From Asterias rubens (Eukaryota > Echinodermata > Asteroidea > Forcipulatida > Asteriidae), in contig NC_047070.1 of NCBI RefSeq assembly GCF_902459465.1, positions 12,630,001 to 12,694,000 of the forward strand: a DNA stretch of 64,000 nt, written 5' to 3'. The position numbers were made by a program, and so were the translations under genes. Below are positions 34,978-47,463 of this stretch, piece by piece (the first letter of the stretch is position 1; each line of letters starts with the position of its first letter). The notes under the pieces were generated by a model. It saw only the letters and a program-made list of their open reading frames with translations, had not been told where the DNA came from and did no database searches.

Positions 34978-37900
34978 TTATGTTGGCAGTCTCCCTAATT
35001 CGTCAATCTTTTGTTTGGGTGCCAGTCAGACGCCATATAACCATTCAATATATAACCAACTTTAAACAAGTTCAATGTCTAATCTCACACTATGGTGCAT
35101 TAAACAGTGGAAGTTTACAAGGGCAACAAATTGAAAATAAAAAGCCCTTCCTGCTTCTCTTGTTTGTATAAACCAAGATACACATTTTGTTTTGTTAATC
35201 GGTCCAAAGAAGAGGTGTTTTCCAGGTTGACTCTGTGTCTCCACAGTGTGTGTTCTGGCAAGATTCCACTATTGATGCTTGAGGGAAAGGCAAATACTGA
35301 TTACAATTAATGTGATGTAGAAGGACGGCTACAAGATCATGACCAATTTGAAGTTCTTTGCAAAGAATCAACCAGAGAACAATTCTTTGATGCAGACTGT
35401 CATGATTTTTAGAGACGATATCAAGATGCTGTTTTGGTATTGAAATCAAGGGGTTGCACAACAACCCCTGGAAAGAGAATTTACATTGCAAGTTTTCAAG
35501 GCATGTTGTGACACTTTGAATGGTGAAACAAAACATATAAAAAACGGCTGTCAGTGAAAAATTGAAGAAAGCTTTCCCGAGCATTAAAACCAACCGATAT
35601 AAGTCTGTTAGAAATATTTTGCGTTTAAACTCGTCATCCAACGTGAAAGCGGTTAAATACCTAAAACTATGGGTTTTTTGGGGTTTTTTTTCACTCTGAA
35701 AATGAATTTAAGATTTTTATGATTGCAAAAAGTCACTAGTCATACCAAGATAACTTTCACTTTGGCAAAACCATTTGTCTCTGATTCCTCTCTAATCAAA
35801 TGACCAAATGAGATAGATTTGGAGAGACAATTGATGGTAATCTAATTTGTGTACTTTGGCTCCCATCTTTGCACCTGTATGTAACCTAAAGAAAACAAGC
35901 CCTTTTTTTAACAGTGCTAGTTTACCCCTTATCCTTTTTGTATACTGGAATTCTATAGATTTCAACATTACACAACACGTTTGGTGACTTTTATTAAAGT
36001 GACACACCTCATTAGTGAGCGTTAGATTGACCAATAAGTCAAGGAAACTAGGTCAGGTGTAAGGGCGATGTCCAATCCCTACATTGCAAGAAAAGGGCAA
36101 TCAGAGGAGACAGTTAATAAAGACCTCACATCTCAATACATTGGTCTGTATCCCTGCCCAACACCCAGCTCCATATACCTTGTCTAGCCACAACATCCTT
36201 GTGTATAAGGATGCTCAAACCACCCTCTTCCCTTTAACCTCACTTTCTCTATAGCAAAGGGTGCTACTCACAACATCTCACAAGTAGCTGCACTTTTCAA
36301 TGATTCTTATCCATTTTCCTGGAGGACGAGGAACGGGAAAATGTTCCAATACTTTGGCAAACAGGATGAATAATTTAAACATTAATTCCCTACTTGTCAG
36401 TGAAAATGGGTGGGGTGTTTTGGGGGAGAACTAGCCGTTTTCTAACCCCTCCAACTCTCCCCTTCTCTCTCTCTCTTTAAGTGACTGGTCAAAAGCTTCA
36501 GGATGAGTTAACTTCACATCAGCTGTTATAAATCTAAGCAGCAAATGATTCATTTTGCAAAGACCAAGTTTGATAGCTGTCAGATCTAGCAGAAGCTTCA
36601 ATTTTATTTGGGGGATTTTGAAATTATTGCTTCCACTTCTGCTTTTCTTGGAGTTTCAATTATATTTTCAATTAACAAATTTCCCTGCCGCTGGAAATAA
36701 GTAATTTTGAAAAATCAAAAATTGCTATTTTTATATTCTCATCAATTTGACAGTAACTCAGATCAAACTTGATGACTGGTCAGAGAAAGACTAGCCGGTT
36801 GTGATGTAATCCAAATACACAAACTAGATCTGATTCATATCAACTTGCTTTCAGTCCTTATGGGTTATGGCTTACTTTGAACATGTGTTTAGTTTGAAGG
36901 GCTCTAAATCTTACATTAGGCATCTACCTTTCAATGACAAAACAAAGTTAAATTACGCACATACAGTATCTATGCCAGTGAAGTAGCACAGCTACAATTC
37001 TACTGCCTGATCTAAATGCAAGCATTGTCCCGATCAAATATTGTTGTTTAAAGGAACACATTAATTACAGTGGTTATCTTGTAGTGGAGATGTGATATGG
37101 CGGTACAGTCAATTATGAAAACCTCGAAATAGGCCATACCTTTAAGTTCATCACAAATACAGTCCTTCCTCAGGACATAAGGGTGTTGCCTAATTCCTAA
37201 TTTGGTTTGCTATATTCTGATTGATCTACATTGAGATAAAGCTTCAACTCTAAATGGTATAACAATGAGTGTCTTAGTACTCTATAAACTCCCCCTTCCT
37301 TAATGCCTCAGCGTAGCAGCATCCAAACCAAAATTAAATTTCCTTACAAATGCCCATCTGATGGTAAACACCCAATATTCTAAATAGATCCCCCCACACT
37401 CAAGTTGGGAGAGACCAACACTGCTGCACTGCTGACAACTTATTTCCAGAGATTGTTCCTGACGGATCAAGGGCAACTTATTTCTGGGTACTGAAATGGC
37501 GTGTTATGACAGACAGTTCTTTTTAAACAGGGTTCACTTGAATGTGGGAAAACTAAAGCAATAATTTGTTTTATCTAAAACTTCACTTGTTGACACAGGT
37601 TCCAGGATTCTGAAACTAAACCCATGTAAAAAAAATTGTAATCGTTAAGAAAATTACATCAGAAGCCAAAAACATGAATAAATGCCCAGTTTAAGTAGTT
37701 AGTACAAAGAACATACTGTGGGCAAATATCCAATGTATTTTGAGTGAGTATTATGTACATCACAAGAACTAACCACTACTCCCAAAGGAGACAACAAAGC
37801 TAAAGTTTCCTCTACAGTGTATATTGTAGCCAGTACATATTAAGGAGGAACACTACCATCAGCATGATTCATCTTACCATTTCTCCTCTCCTGTTACCAT

Positions 37901-38993
37901 GGTAGCCGGTAATACACTAAGATATAGTCAAGTTATCTAAACAAACTAGCCATCATGACAACTTATTCACAAACAGGGCCAGACTGTTTAACATCCGAGG
38001 CCTTTGATTGGGTGAATTTAATGAGAGTAAAATACAGCAGTGATTGGCTGTACAGGAGGCCTGCCGCTAAACAGCGAGGCTCAAAACAGTGCAGGTTCAT
38101 ATCAAAGCCTTGGCCATTTCTTGTCATCAATCATCTTGCCGTTTAATAATAAAAGTTTGAAGAAGATTAAAAAGTGGGTGTTTTTTTTATGTACACTTCC
38201 CCAGATTGGTCTCCTTCATATCTCCATTGTGTTGGCCAAACTTCCTTTGATCTAACAACTTAAAGATTGGGGCACCTCTTATCCTGATCTCCTTCAAGTG
38301 GATTTGCCAATCTCACAAGGGACACACACTCAACAGACAGCCGGAGATTGAGATGGATCTGTTTATGACACTGCAGAGTTGGTATAATCCAAAAGGATGA
38401 TTCAAACAATGTGTTACAATCACAAACTGGGACCTACTTATTCAATGAACTTAAATTGATGCAGCTGCCTAACAGCTCAGTGGGGTACCAACACAAATTG
38501 GGCCAATCGCTGGCTGTCAATCAGGAATCGCCTATGACCAATCAAAGTGGTTAAACTGCCAAGTGCGCAGCATAGGGGTGAAACTGGCATACATAACAAT
38601 ACCCTTAAAACAAAGATCTGTGAACACATCCTCATTTACATATTTGGATGACTAATCAAAGGTATAAGGGTTTATAAATCAAGATTTGACGGTGAGCTGA
38701 AGGTTCACTGTGTTACAGCTCAGTATCACTGGTTTGTCAGTGTATTCTTTTAAAAGATGATGTATAAATGCTATAGTATTTTACTTCCTTTTTGTCGTTA
38801 AAGGGCCAGGTTAAAGTACATGTAGAACCTCAGCTTAGCTTCATTACAAGCTTTAAAAACACTGTAACGGAATGTTATTAGTATTAAAGTCATTATTCAA
38901 ATTACTCCTATTTAATGGTACAAGCAAATTACATACAGCTGTAATGGTTCATTGTCAAGGGTTCAACATTTGATTACTTTTCCATTCGAAATA
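34978..38993 (-). other. Long intron: one unexplained open frame
   Basis: A 148-codon minus-strand frame (35641-35195) starts at TTG, is rich in Leu/Phe/Cys, and shows no domain I recognise. I do not call it a gene. A CT-rich stretch lies near 36455-36478. Otherwise plain intron. Confidence 0.4.
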
Positions 38994-39141
38994 AAACAAA
39001 CAAAAAAACAAACAAACAAAAAAACAAAAAAACAAACAAACAAACAAACAAACAAAACAAACAAACAAACAAACAAACAAACAAACAAACAAACAAACGA
39101 AAAAAACACCCCCCTAACAAACCAACAAACAAACAAACAAA
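38994..39141 (+). repeat. (CAAA)n microsatellite
   Basis: About 145 bp of CAAA units with a few interruptions, including a c-run at 39110-39114. The K/Q/N/T open frame through it is an artefact. Confidence 0.97.
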
Positions 39142-40017
39142 AAGAGTAATTAGTAAAAGAAAACCAAGAAAGGAAGTAAGTTAAGGTTGCAATGTGTTTA
39201 TTCTACTTGTTTCCAATTCACAGACAAGACACCACCACAGTCAGCTGCTATCTACAGATGTTGCTTGAATTCATTGAATCTTAAAGATTGAAGAAAACAA
39301 CTAATTTGTCAGAGAGAGCGTGAGACATTGAGCCGGCAACAGCTGCTCCTAAAAGTCACTGTCTCAACCAGATTGGCCTAGAAGCCACAAACCCCACCCA
39401 TTACCACAAGAGCTCATCAAGAATAGACTTAAACAGATCAATTTCTCAGTGCCTCCTCCCTCCCCTACAAACATCTCCATCGATGGTAAGACCATTGATG
39501 GTAAGACAAAGAAGCAACCCTGGAAAGGCTCGGAAGAGACTGCTTCCCTCAATTTGAGAGCTAGTCAACGTCTTGAGGACACCGTAGGGCCAGAGAGGAA
39601 GGAGTCAGGAAATTGAGTTTAGAGAGATTGATGGACAGAGCCTGGATGACCTGCGGCGGGTCAACTGGAGGGGAGGAAGGACCAAGACTTGGGGATAAAG
39701 AATACAATTGTCTTGAGGTGAAGTCAACGAGGATACAGACAACATGTTGGATAAAACTTGACAATAATTATCCAAAAACAGAAGCAATCGCAGTCCATAG
39801 GTCAAATACGGATAATAAAGATGTACCATAAATCAAGCTGTCACTAACAGATAAGGCGGCATTAGGCACACAGACACATTTCTTAGCTTGTGCTAATCAG
39901 CATCTTTAGATGGCTCCAGGTATGTCTTATTTGTGACTGCCCTTCAATATACAATGACAGGCAGAAAGTTGTAACAGATCAGTGGCATAATTACAAAGAA
40001 GGGGTTAGGGTACATAC

Positions 40018-40136
40018 AGTGAATTACAAAGAGAAACCCCAATGTCTTTGCTTGATCAGTGAATTACAAAGAGAAACCCCAATGTCTTTGCTTGATCAGT
40101 GAATTACAAAGAGAAACCCCAATGTCTTTGCTTGAT
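40018..40136. repeat. 40-bp tandem repeat, 3 copies
   Basis: Identical 40-bp units beginning 'gaattacaaagagaaacccc' at 40021, 40061 and 40101. The last copy lacks its final bases. Confidence 0.95.
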
Positions 40137-42006
40137 TGATACAGTTAAGTAACTTTATACCTAAAACACCCCTTTACCTTTAAGTTTAATGCATTCAGTC
40201 CACTGCACAACCAAACCATAGGACAAGGTTATAGCAACATGTCAGATTAAAGCATTCAAAGTGATGATTCTATTTGTTTGATTTATCAATGTTTGAAAAG
40301 TTTAATGTACCCTCTCTACCCACACGTCCTGTGATGTGGCCAATGGGAAGTTCATAGAATTATGTATTCCCTATACAATTTTTATTTATTATACAAAACT
40401 TCAATTGCTATACAAAACTTTAGTTATTGTAAACCATGCAGAAATTATTGGGCTCTTTCTGAGCACTTGTTGAGGTGACATCCAAGATAAAATCATTAGA
40501 ATCAATCTTCTTTAAAATGAAATTGCGCAAACCCATCTTGGGACAGACAACCAGCCCGTGCCATCAAGTCTGAATTCTCAGTCAGTTAACTCTGTTAACA
40601 TTTTGCGCCTCTCTGTCTGCCCAAATCCACTGGCTATTTCCTTCAATTTCACTTGGTTAATATGTGCCCCCCCCCCCCCCCTCTCCCATTAGATACGGTT
40701 CCAGCTCCTTCTCCTTCAATTTGATGGTGAACGGAAGAGGAAACGATAAATGCTTGGTCAATTAAGGCGCTTCCCACAGACATAAACATTGATATAAGAT
40801 GGATTTATAAACAGAGTTGGAATCAATCACTTCTCTCCTGCACTAATCTTTTATATCATAGCAGTGTCGCTCATGTTCAAAACCTACTTTTCATCCAGAG
40901 GTCACAAAATTAAAGCAAATCTGTTGGGTTTCAGCCAAGAAGAATCCACCTTCTGAATTCAATTCAATCTTGAGAACAAAATCTTAATAATAAATAATAA
41001 TTTGTTCTTATACGAGCATTTACCTAGTTTAACATAGCTCCAACTAAAAACACCAAACTTCAGTAGGGTATGGACAAATTATCCCTACCTACAGTCACTC
41101 AGATCAATCTTAAACATGTCTTGAGAATGGATGCTGTCATTTTAAGAAAATTGAGTACAACTATGTATGACAGTGGACAAACTTGGGACAACAATATTTG
41201 TATGAGCTTCATTAGAGGTACGCTGCTTGATTAAACTAGCCAAGTCCTTTGGTTTCTAATGACGGACACAAACTAGATTGCAACTTAAATGAAAATCAAA
41301 GTAACCCAATTACTGACTGAAGGAGGTAAACATGGCGAGTGGAATTGCCAGTCCTGACCCCTCTGCATCAATCAGGCTGGTTACACCTAGTTCTCTTGGA
41401 CAATCAGTCCCAAGTGAAATTCAACTTTAATTGCTTTAGTCAAAAAGCTTACAAGAAAGAGGGGCTGGGTTGTCATGACTCACTATTAAATATAACTAAT
41501 TTCATAACAGCATGTATTGGTGAGCAAAGTTGACCAAACCCAAACACAGAATGTTAACCCGTACAACTTCACCTTACGTTATTATCACAAAAATCTTGTC
41601 TGCGCCATTTTGGGAGTCCATGTCTCTGCACATTTTAGGCGGCACAGTGTTTATTAATGTGCTTACCATCATTTTTACCACCAATCTTATTTTATTAAAA
41701 TTGCAATTTGCCAAGCGTGCCAGATGGTAATAGCAATGGACTTGAGTACAAGGCAATATCATTATTTTGTGTTATATTGACCTGGTTTGGTTTCTTTCCA
41801 CTGAATAGGTATTATCTTTCTTATTTATACAGTAATGATGGTCACTGCAAAGAAAGAGCCAGCCTCACTCTCTTTGTTTCAACACACAGGAGAAAAACAA
41901 ATCAAAGTACTTTGTTTAATGCCTACAACTAAATTTAAAAGATGATCAAATAAATGCAAAAGAGCATCTATTTATGGTATCTTTGGTAGTTTGATTTTCC
42001 ACTTAC
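40137..42006 (-). other. Long intron, last part: nothing recognised
   Basis: AT-rich, with a C-homopolymer run (about 15 C, 40667-40681). No supported gene or element up to the 42.0-kb exon. Confidence 0.5.
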
Positions 42007-42066
42007 CTCCTGGATCTTTTTCTTGATCTCATCTAAGCCCACGGTTTTTTTCTTTCCTTTGGGTTT
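42007..42066 (-). CDS. NPM1-like: Nucleophosmin-like, exon at start of C-terminal domain
   Basis: This 60-nt phase-0 exon (20 codons) has acceptor 'aattccaccag' and a consensus donor 'GAG|gtaagt'. It encodes a basic stretch K-P-K-G-K-K-K followed by T-V-G-L-D-E-I-K-K-K-I-Q-E. This resembles the segment of vertebrate nucleophosmin where a 'T-P-K-G' motif precedes an amphipathic 'V-E-D-I-K-A-K-M' helix. It joins in frame to the exon at 11085-11011 across an intron of about 31 kb. The spacing to the next helix is a few residues shorter than in vertebrates. The basic cluster could act as a nuclear or nucleolar targeting signal; that is inference. Confidence 0.75.
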
Positions 42067-42967
42067 CTGGTGGAATTAAATAAACCACAGCATAAGTTGG
42101 AATAATGGTTCATTGACATTAACTCAATTAAAATGTTACTTTAGTACACTTTATTCCAATCAACCGATTAACATAAAATCTGCAGATCTCTGGAAGAGTC
42201 AAGTTCTAGTTGTAGCTACTCCATGACCCATTAAATACAGTTTTTATTATCATGAGAATCAAAAGCCTGGATAAAAAAATTGTATCATTAAGTGACATGG
42301 CCTTAATTTGTTCATGATTTACCATGTAACAAAATAACAAAACAAAATAAAACAAAACAATTAATATGGAAAATAAGGTCTTTGTTATTTCCTACATTTC
42401 TCCCACTCCTGCAAAAAGCAATAAAGTATAGTACCAAATCAAACAACCTCCAACGACAACTTGACCATCCAAGAGAGGGTAACATTATCTTGAATCTATC
42501 AACAAACACAGGAAACAGCTGACTGCTGTGCCATGTGAGGCCAATGCCATTCAGAACTTGGGTAACCACCAGTAGCCTGCTTTCCTGACCCATTTGCATT
42601 TCAACAACATCAATACGCAAAACAAGCTCCCTAGGGAACACTGGGCATCGGCGAGGAAGTTTCTTACAAGTAACACCGGCCGCTGCCGACTGTGAGTGAG
42701 ACGAAGGGAGGAAGAGCCGAGATCAACAGGTAGGAAATGTGCCCAGTACGTGTCTCATCTTGCCCTGATGAAAGGTTGGCTTGTTTCTTTAATTCTATCT
42801 TTTTATAGAGAAGCAGTGCCGCCCAATGTAACTTTATTAGGGATGGGTGGTTAGTCTGGAGTCTGGAGGGACTTGTGTTGACTTGAACCCTCAGAGGTTT
42901 TAGTAGCCCAAAGCAATGTGTATTAAATGCACAAAGCATCTACAGACAGCTAGAAGATTTTACTTAC

Positions 42968-43118
42968 TTCCAGTCAACACAAGGGGAGAAAACCTTCAAA
43001 GTCTCGTACATATTCAAATAGTTTCTCTTCAGACATGGGAACACCAAGCTGTTCAAATATGTGTGAGATTCCCATGGTCTTTTGACATTTTCTAATATAT
43101 CCCATAATAACATAACAT
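42968..43118 (-). other. Exon-like segment near the nucleophosmin linker exon
   Basis: Minus strand. A strong acceptor ('gtgctttgtgctttgtag') ends at 43119 and a donor 'gtaagt' begins at 42967, enclosing 151 nt. One frame is open throughout. Another runs to a TGA at 42976-42974 and gives H-I-F-E-Q-L-G-V-P-M-S-E-E-K-L-F-E-Y-V-R. That string is weakly reminiscent of the G-V-P-K-K-E-E-R-F-K-N-Y-I-R helix of the 11.0-kb exon. It could be an alternative exon, an unrelated gene's exon, or chance. Confidence 0.3.
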
Positions 43119-44300
43119 CTACAAAGCACAAAGCACAATATCTAACTTTATATATCAAAACAAATTAACTTCCTCTTTCATGTCTCTCTTCTATAATTTG
43201 TTGCTAAAAACAAATAAAGAGTATTGATGTACTAACATAATTATTGGGATGTTTCTATCAAAATGATTGGTCTGCACAAAAACGGACAAAGAATAAGACA
43301 AAATATTTATTCATCAACATGCGAGGCCAATCTCTGAGTTTTCCAAAAAGGAGAACTCTTTATGACCAGTGTTGTACATGTACGTACACTTCAAATGAAT
43401 TGCTCACTGTGTGTGTATCTTTGAATCTTGACACACAAATTACTGTCTAGAACCTTCAGCCTTCTGTGTAGTTTTGATTAATTACAAGGCTGCTTACATG
43501 CAGTCCAGCATTCACTGAATAATAAACAACTTGATATTATGCTGGACGCTCACACACTGGCCGCCAGAAAAAAATCAAAGGTCAACTCAGCAAGTACTTT
43601 CAATTAATAGCAAATGTGAAGCAAATATTGTGTAAAAGGACAGTCCATGTAGAGACTGGATGATTATACTGCTTTTTGGTCAATAAAAACAGAAACTCTA
43701 TATTACTCATTTGAGTTTTGAAAGAAGGTGCATCTCAAAGACTGACAAAAATCAGAGCCATGACAAATGAAACCTTGACAGCGATTTCGCATAGCAGTAT
43801 ACCTGGCTTGCTTTTGATGTTAGCCAACACTGCATTCATATCAAAAGGGGTCCGACAATTTGTCCTCTCAGCCTCAAATTGGCCACATAAAAACTGAATA
43901 AAATGATTTGTAGGAATCTGTCACAACAAGCCCCCAGCCCAATAAGTTTGATCACATAGCTCTGTTACATGTAGGTTCAAGTCATAGTAGCAAGGATACA
44001 TTCCTGAGGGAGTCAAATTCATCAGTAGTAATTATCCTTTCTACGTACCTAATCTAATTATCTCAGCATAACAGGTTGTTGATTTGTGTCGAATCTTCTA
44101 AAACTATTCAATTAAGTTAAAATCCTTGTCAGATTAAGCCGACAGTGAAGCGGATGAATATTGCATTCTGTGATTAGAACGTTTAAACAAACATGTTTAA
44201 TTTTGTTCTTATAAGTCATATTGGAAACACCATGAGATGTGCACTATCCTGGGAATGGCCAATAGTGAACCCTGTAGGGTTTTTAGTCTTACCCTTTGCA

Positions 44301-44687
44301 TTAAAGGCAGTGAACACTATTGGTAATTACTCAAAATAATTATCAGCATAAAACCTCATTTGGTAACGAGTAATGGGGAGAGGTTGATGGTATAAAACAT
44401 TGTGAGATCCGGCTCCCTCTGAAGTGACGTAGTTTTCGAGAAGGAAGTGATTTTCCACGAATTTGATTTCAAGACCTCAAGTTTAGAATTTGAGGTCCTG
44501 AAATCAAGCATCTGAACGCACACAACTTGGTGTGACAAGGGTGTTTTTTTCTTTCATAGTTATCTCGCATCTCCGACAACCAATCAAGCTCAAATTTTCA
44601 CAGGTTTGTTATTTTATTCATATGTTGAGATACACCAAGTGAGAAGACTGGTCTTTGACAATTGCCAATAGTGTCCACTGTCTTTAA
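44301..44687. mobile_element. Family A MITE, full length, opposite orientation
   Basis: 387 bp, TTAAAGGCAGTGAACACTAT to 'agtgtccactgtctttaa'. Same internal landmarks as 28807-29194 in reverse order. Lies in the intron between the 47.1-kb and 42.0-kb exons. Confidence 0.85.
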
Positions 44688-46522
44688 ACAAAACTAAAAA
44701 TAGGAATCAATGTGTTTTTCTCATTCTGCTGACTGTTAGCACTTTGTAATTAGGCAGTGTGTCTGATTCTTCTTTGATCTCATCATCGGACCATGTCCTT
44801 ATAAACTGCAACTGCAATGCTAGGCTTATGTATCTAGCGTCACCCACACATGTGTGAAACGTTGATCTGGTGCGTGGGCTCCACCAACAGATAATGTCTT
44901 CACCACGGAGGGGTTACCATGCAACCAGCCATCACCTCCCCTACAATAATTAGTAACACTCTAAAATCAATATTGCTAGTTACGCAGCCGAACAAGACCT
45001 GTCAAAGTGTGCCACAAACATCCTCAGCCCACACAAGTCAACATTCTATTGACAGTCAACAGAAAAGCCCATCAGGTCTCGTTGACAGAGACACCATTAT
45101 GCCCCAAGGTGAAGGCCTAGTCTAGTAGTACAGAGTGGACATGCACTGAATCCCTCCTGGATATGAGACATTTCAAGCTTTAAGTAAGATCCTGATCTAG
45201 TTGACACTTTTCCCCGAGAGTTTCAAGATAAGATCCTGTACATAGTGATATTTGCTAGAGAAGTTTGACATATGAAGTTCAATTGATAAAATATGGGAAA
45301 CCTGAGAACTTTGTCTAAGAAAGGAAATAACAAAATGATTAAATAGAGTGTCCTACTTTTAGACAACTATATTACTTGCTGTGATGACTTTCCCTTTCCT
45401 CATAAAAATAAGTTTTGGCAACGCCTTAGAACAAAAACACATCTTGGAGGTACAGGTGTCCGGAACCTTTTTATCAGCAGTTTTTTGAATCAGTCAATTC
45501 CTAGTACCCATCATGGCCGTCATTGAATAGAAAGCATATTAATCATTTATGAAAAAAGGTAGGACAAATCATCAGTTTGGGGAATGGTGCAGTCTGTTTC
45601 AATTCTCAAGCTTTCAAGAAAGATTCAGTACAATTACAAAATCTAACTGTGGAAAACTGAATCACAATGAAGTTGAAACGTGGTCCCATTTCAAACATTC
45701 CTAGTAATGACAATTCAATTGTCATTTCCAGGATGTATTTGAAATGGGAAATTCCCCATATGGGTACTTTCCAATAGTGTATCAATCCTTAGAATGCAAT
45801 ACATCTCATACTTTCCATACATACAACTAGATGCAACCAATTCTTACAATGACCTAGGCCTACCTCTTGAACTAAGCTGGTCAAAACTGTTGAGCTATTC
45901 AAACATTCACACGCACAAAAACACAAAGGCCCTTTGCAATTCTTGTCCTTCGATACTCTGAGCCACAAAGAGCTCCATATACTGTTTCAATTTGATATTG
46001 TTCACTATTTTCATATTTTAGATATCAGTAAACATGGTGGAGGTACCTGCTGATCTCAATACTTATTGATTGATTATCCATGCATTACCTTGTCATTAGC
46101 TCTATCATTAACATAGCAAACTTCCACAAGTTGACATCTAAGCATAAATATTTCTTCCACTAAGCACACCCCAAAAAAAGCTGCAATAGTGTGGTGATGC
46201 CAGAGGTCCCATACTCTTAACACCTTGTCATTCTAGATCCCCCCTACACTCTTTGGTAGACAATTGGCCGATCTTAGAGATCAAGTGGGCTTCCTTGAAA
46301 CCCCCTCTAGTGATAGGTAGTGAGGGATGAGGGATTATGGGATATAACCCCAGGGATACACTCAAATCAACAGACCTTACAAATGTAGAAGACCGACAAA
46401 GTTTCTTACTGCATTTGACACCTAAGTAGTTCAACTGTCAAAATACATGAACACGCATGCTCATTTTATGGAGGAATAAATTTGCTATCAGCCGTTTTTA
46501 CTGTTGAAAATGTACACAAAGC

Positions 46523-46880
46523 TTAAAGATGCTATGTCAGATTTTTGGCCCCAAACATAAAAAAATAGACTTTTTTGAGTTAATGGTATTTCAAAGAGTA
46601 TCACCCGCTCTAACGAAAAAAAGTTTAACTTTTACTTTTAATGGTCAGGAACCATGACAAAAATTTAAAACGTTTCTTATAAAACACATAAGAATTGGTC
46701 ATGTAATATATTGTCGGGATCCCGACAAAAACTAATTTTGAGTACTTTATTTCACTGCTACTAATAATTGGCTGACTTTTTCGAGCAATGGCTCAAATGA
46801 AAGCTTGTAACTTTCTCGACCCCCATCAAAATACCTATTGAACTTTAAATCAAAATTTTGATTATGCTTCAGTTTTCTTT
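46523..46880. mobile_element. Possible third TTAA-ended repeat (family C)
   Basis: Opens with TTAAAGATGCTATGTCAG, an edge resembling families A and B. Contains an 18-bp perfect palindrome (ttgtcgggatcccgacaa, 46711-46728). No complementary right terminus was found, so the right boundary is approximate. Confidence 0.35.
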
Positions 46881-47060
46881 TGCTCTTATGACAGTTTTTT
46901 ATGCTTGTGTGTATAGTGTGATGTTTAAAATGAGAACAGAGAGGTCTTCAAACACCCAATAAACAAAGGGTACAGATGCAAGAAGCAATTAATGGTATTT
47001 CCAAGCACAGAGACTGATGGATAAGTTTCTAGATAGAAGATTGAGATGAACTGTACTCAC

Positions 47061-47132
47061 TGTTACTGATTTTGTAGCTTCTTTTGTCTTTTTGTTGTCT
47101 CCTTTAGCTGTTGCAGTGCCATTCATTTTACC
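47061..47132 (-). CDS. NPM1-like: Nucleophosmin-like, Lys-rich linker exon
   Basis: This 72-nt exon (24 codons) is preceded on the minus strand by an acceptor 'atcatttatgcag' and followed by a donor 'gtgagt'. It is phase 0 at both ends. Its product is low-complexity and basic, rich in Lys, Thr and Ala (G-K-M-N-G-T-A-T-A-K-G-D-N-K-K-T-K-E-A-T-K-S-V-T). This composition suits the disordered basic linker between the acidic tracts and the C-terminal domain in the nucleophosmin family. On its own it would not identify the gene. The call rests on splice-site quality, matching phase, and its position upstream of three more diagnostic exons. No further upstream exon could be recognised. Confidence 0.65.
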
Positions 47133-47314
47133 CTGCATAAATGATAATTGGTTTATAATAAGTCACATTGTAAATATCTCATTAATCAAAGGGTTCCAGA
47201 TTCCTCATATCAGGAATCAATGTATTGTAGAAGATAGCTCTTAGGCCATTATACATCAAACCAATCAACAAGATATTTGTTTCAGATGAAACGTTTAAAT
47301 GAATGACTATAACT

Positions 47315-47463
47315 TTTTTTAAGATATTGCGAGCAGTGCACCTGGAGCTAAGCTGACTAGGGTGCAGATTTTTTTAGCAAGAGCCATGAGCGCCTGCATT
47401 GGCGGATACCGGGGCTATACAAGACTTTGATTATTTTTATTATTACTATTATTATTATTATCC
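47315..47463 (+). mobile_element. Probable SINE/LINE 3' end with (ATT)n tail
   Basis: 'aagagccatgagcgcctgca' and 'ttggcggataccggggctat', then 'acaagactttgatt' and an ATT-rich microsatellite. GC-rich short body plus simple-repeat tail is typical of a retroposon 3' end. Family not identified. Confidence 0.45.

Larger units (their letters stand above)
9180..47132 (-). other. NPM1-like: Nucleophosmin-like gene, 3' portion (gene span)
   Basis: The span runs from the first recognisable exon to the presumed poly(A) region. Four coding exons (47132-47061, 42066-42007, 11085-11011, 9965-9918) are each bounded by AG/GT splice sites, are all phase 0, and read through to one stop. The joined C-terminal 84 residues match the layout of nucleophosmin: a Lys-rich linker, a 'G-L-D-E-I-K-K-K-I' helix, a 'G-V-P-K-K-E-E-R-F-K-N-Y-I' helix and a final 'D-V-W-S-W-Y-K' helix. 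Nucleophosmin is an abundant nucleolar histone chaperone involved in ribosome biogenesis. The oligomerising core and acidic tracts were not found and are presumed to lie upstream of this window. Introns are about 5.0, 30.9 and 1.05 kb. Confidence 0.8.

Noticed and set aside
35195..35641. 148-codon minus-strand frame in the long intron
   Set aside because: Starts at TTG, no recognisable domain, composition (Leu, Phe, Cys) typical of chance frames in AT-rich DNA, no splice or promoter context.
39597..39699. Plus-strand coding-like stretch (E-I-E-F-R-E-I-D-G-Q-S-L-D-D-L-R-R-V-N-W)
   Set aside because: Short, preceded by a weak acceptor without a pyrimidine tract and ended by TAA; no family recognised and no neighbouring exons found.
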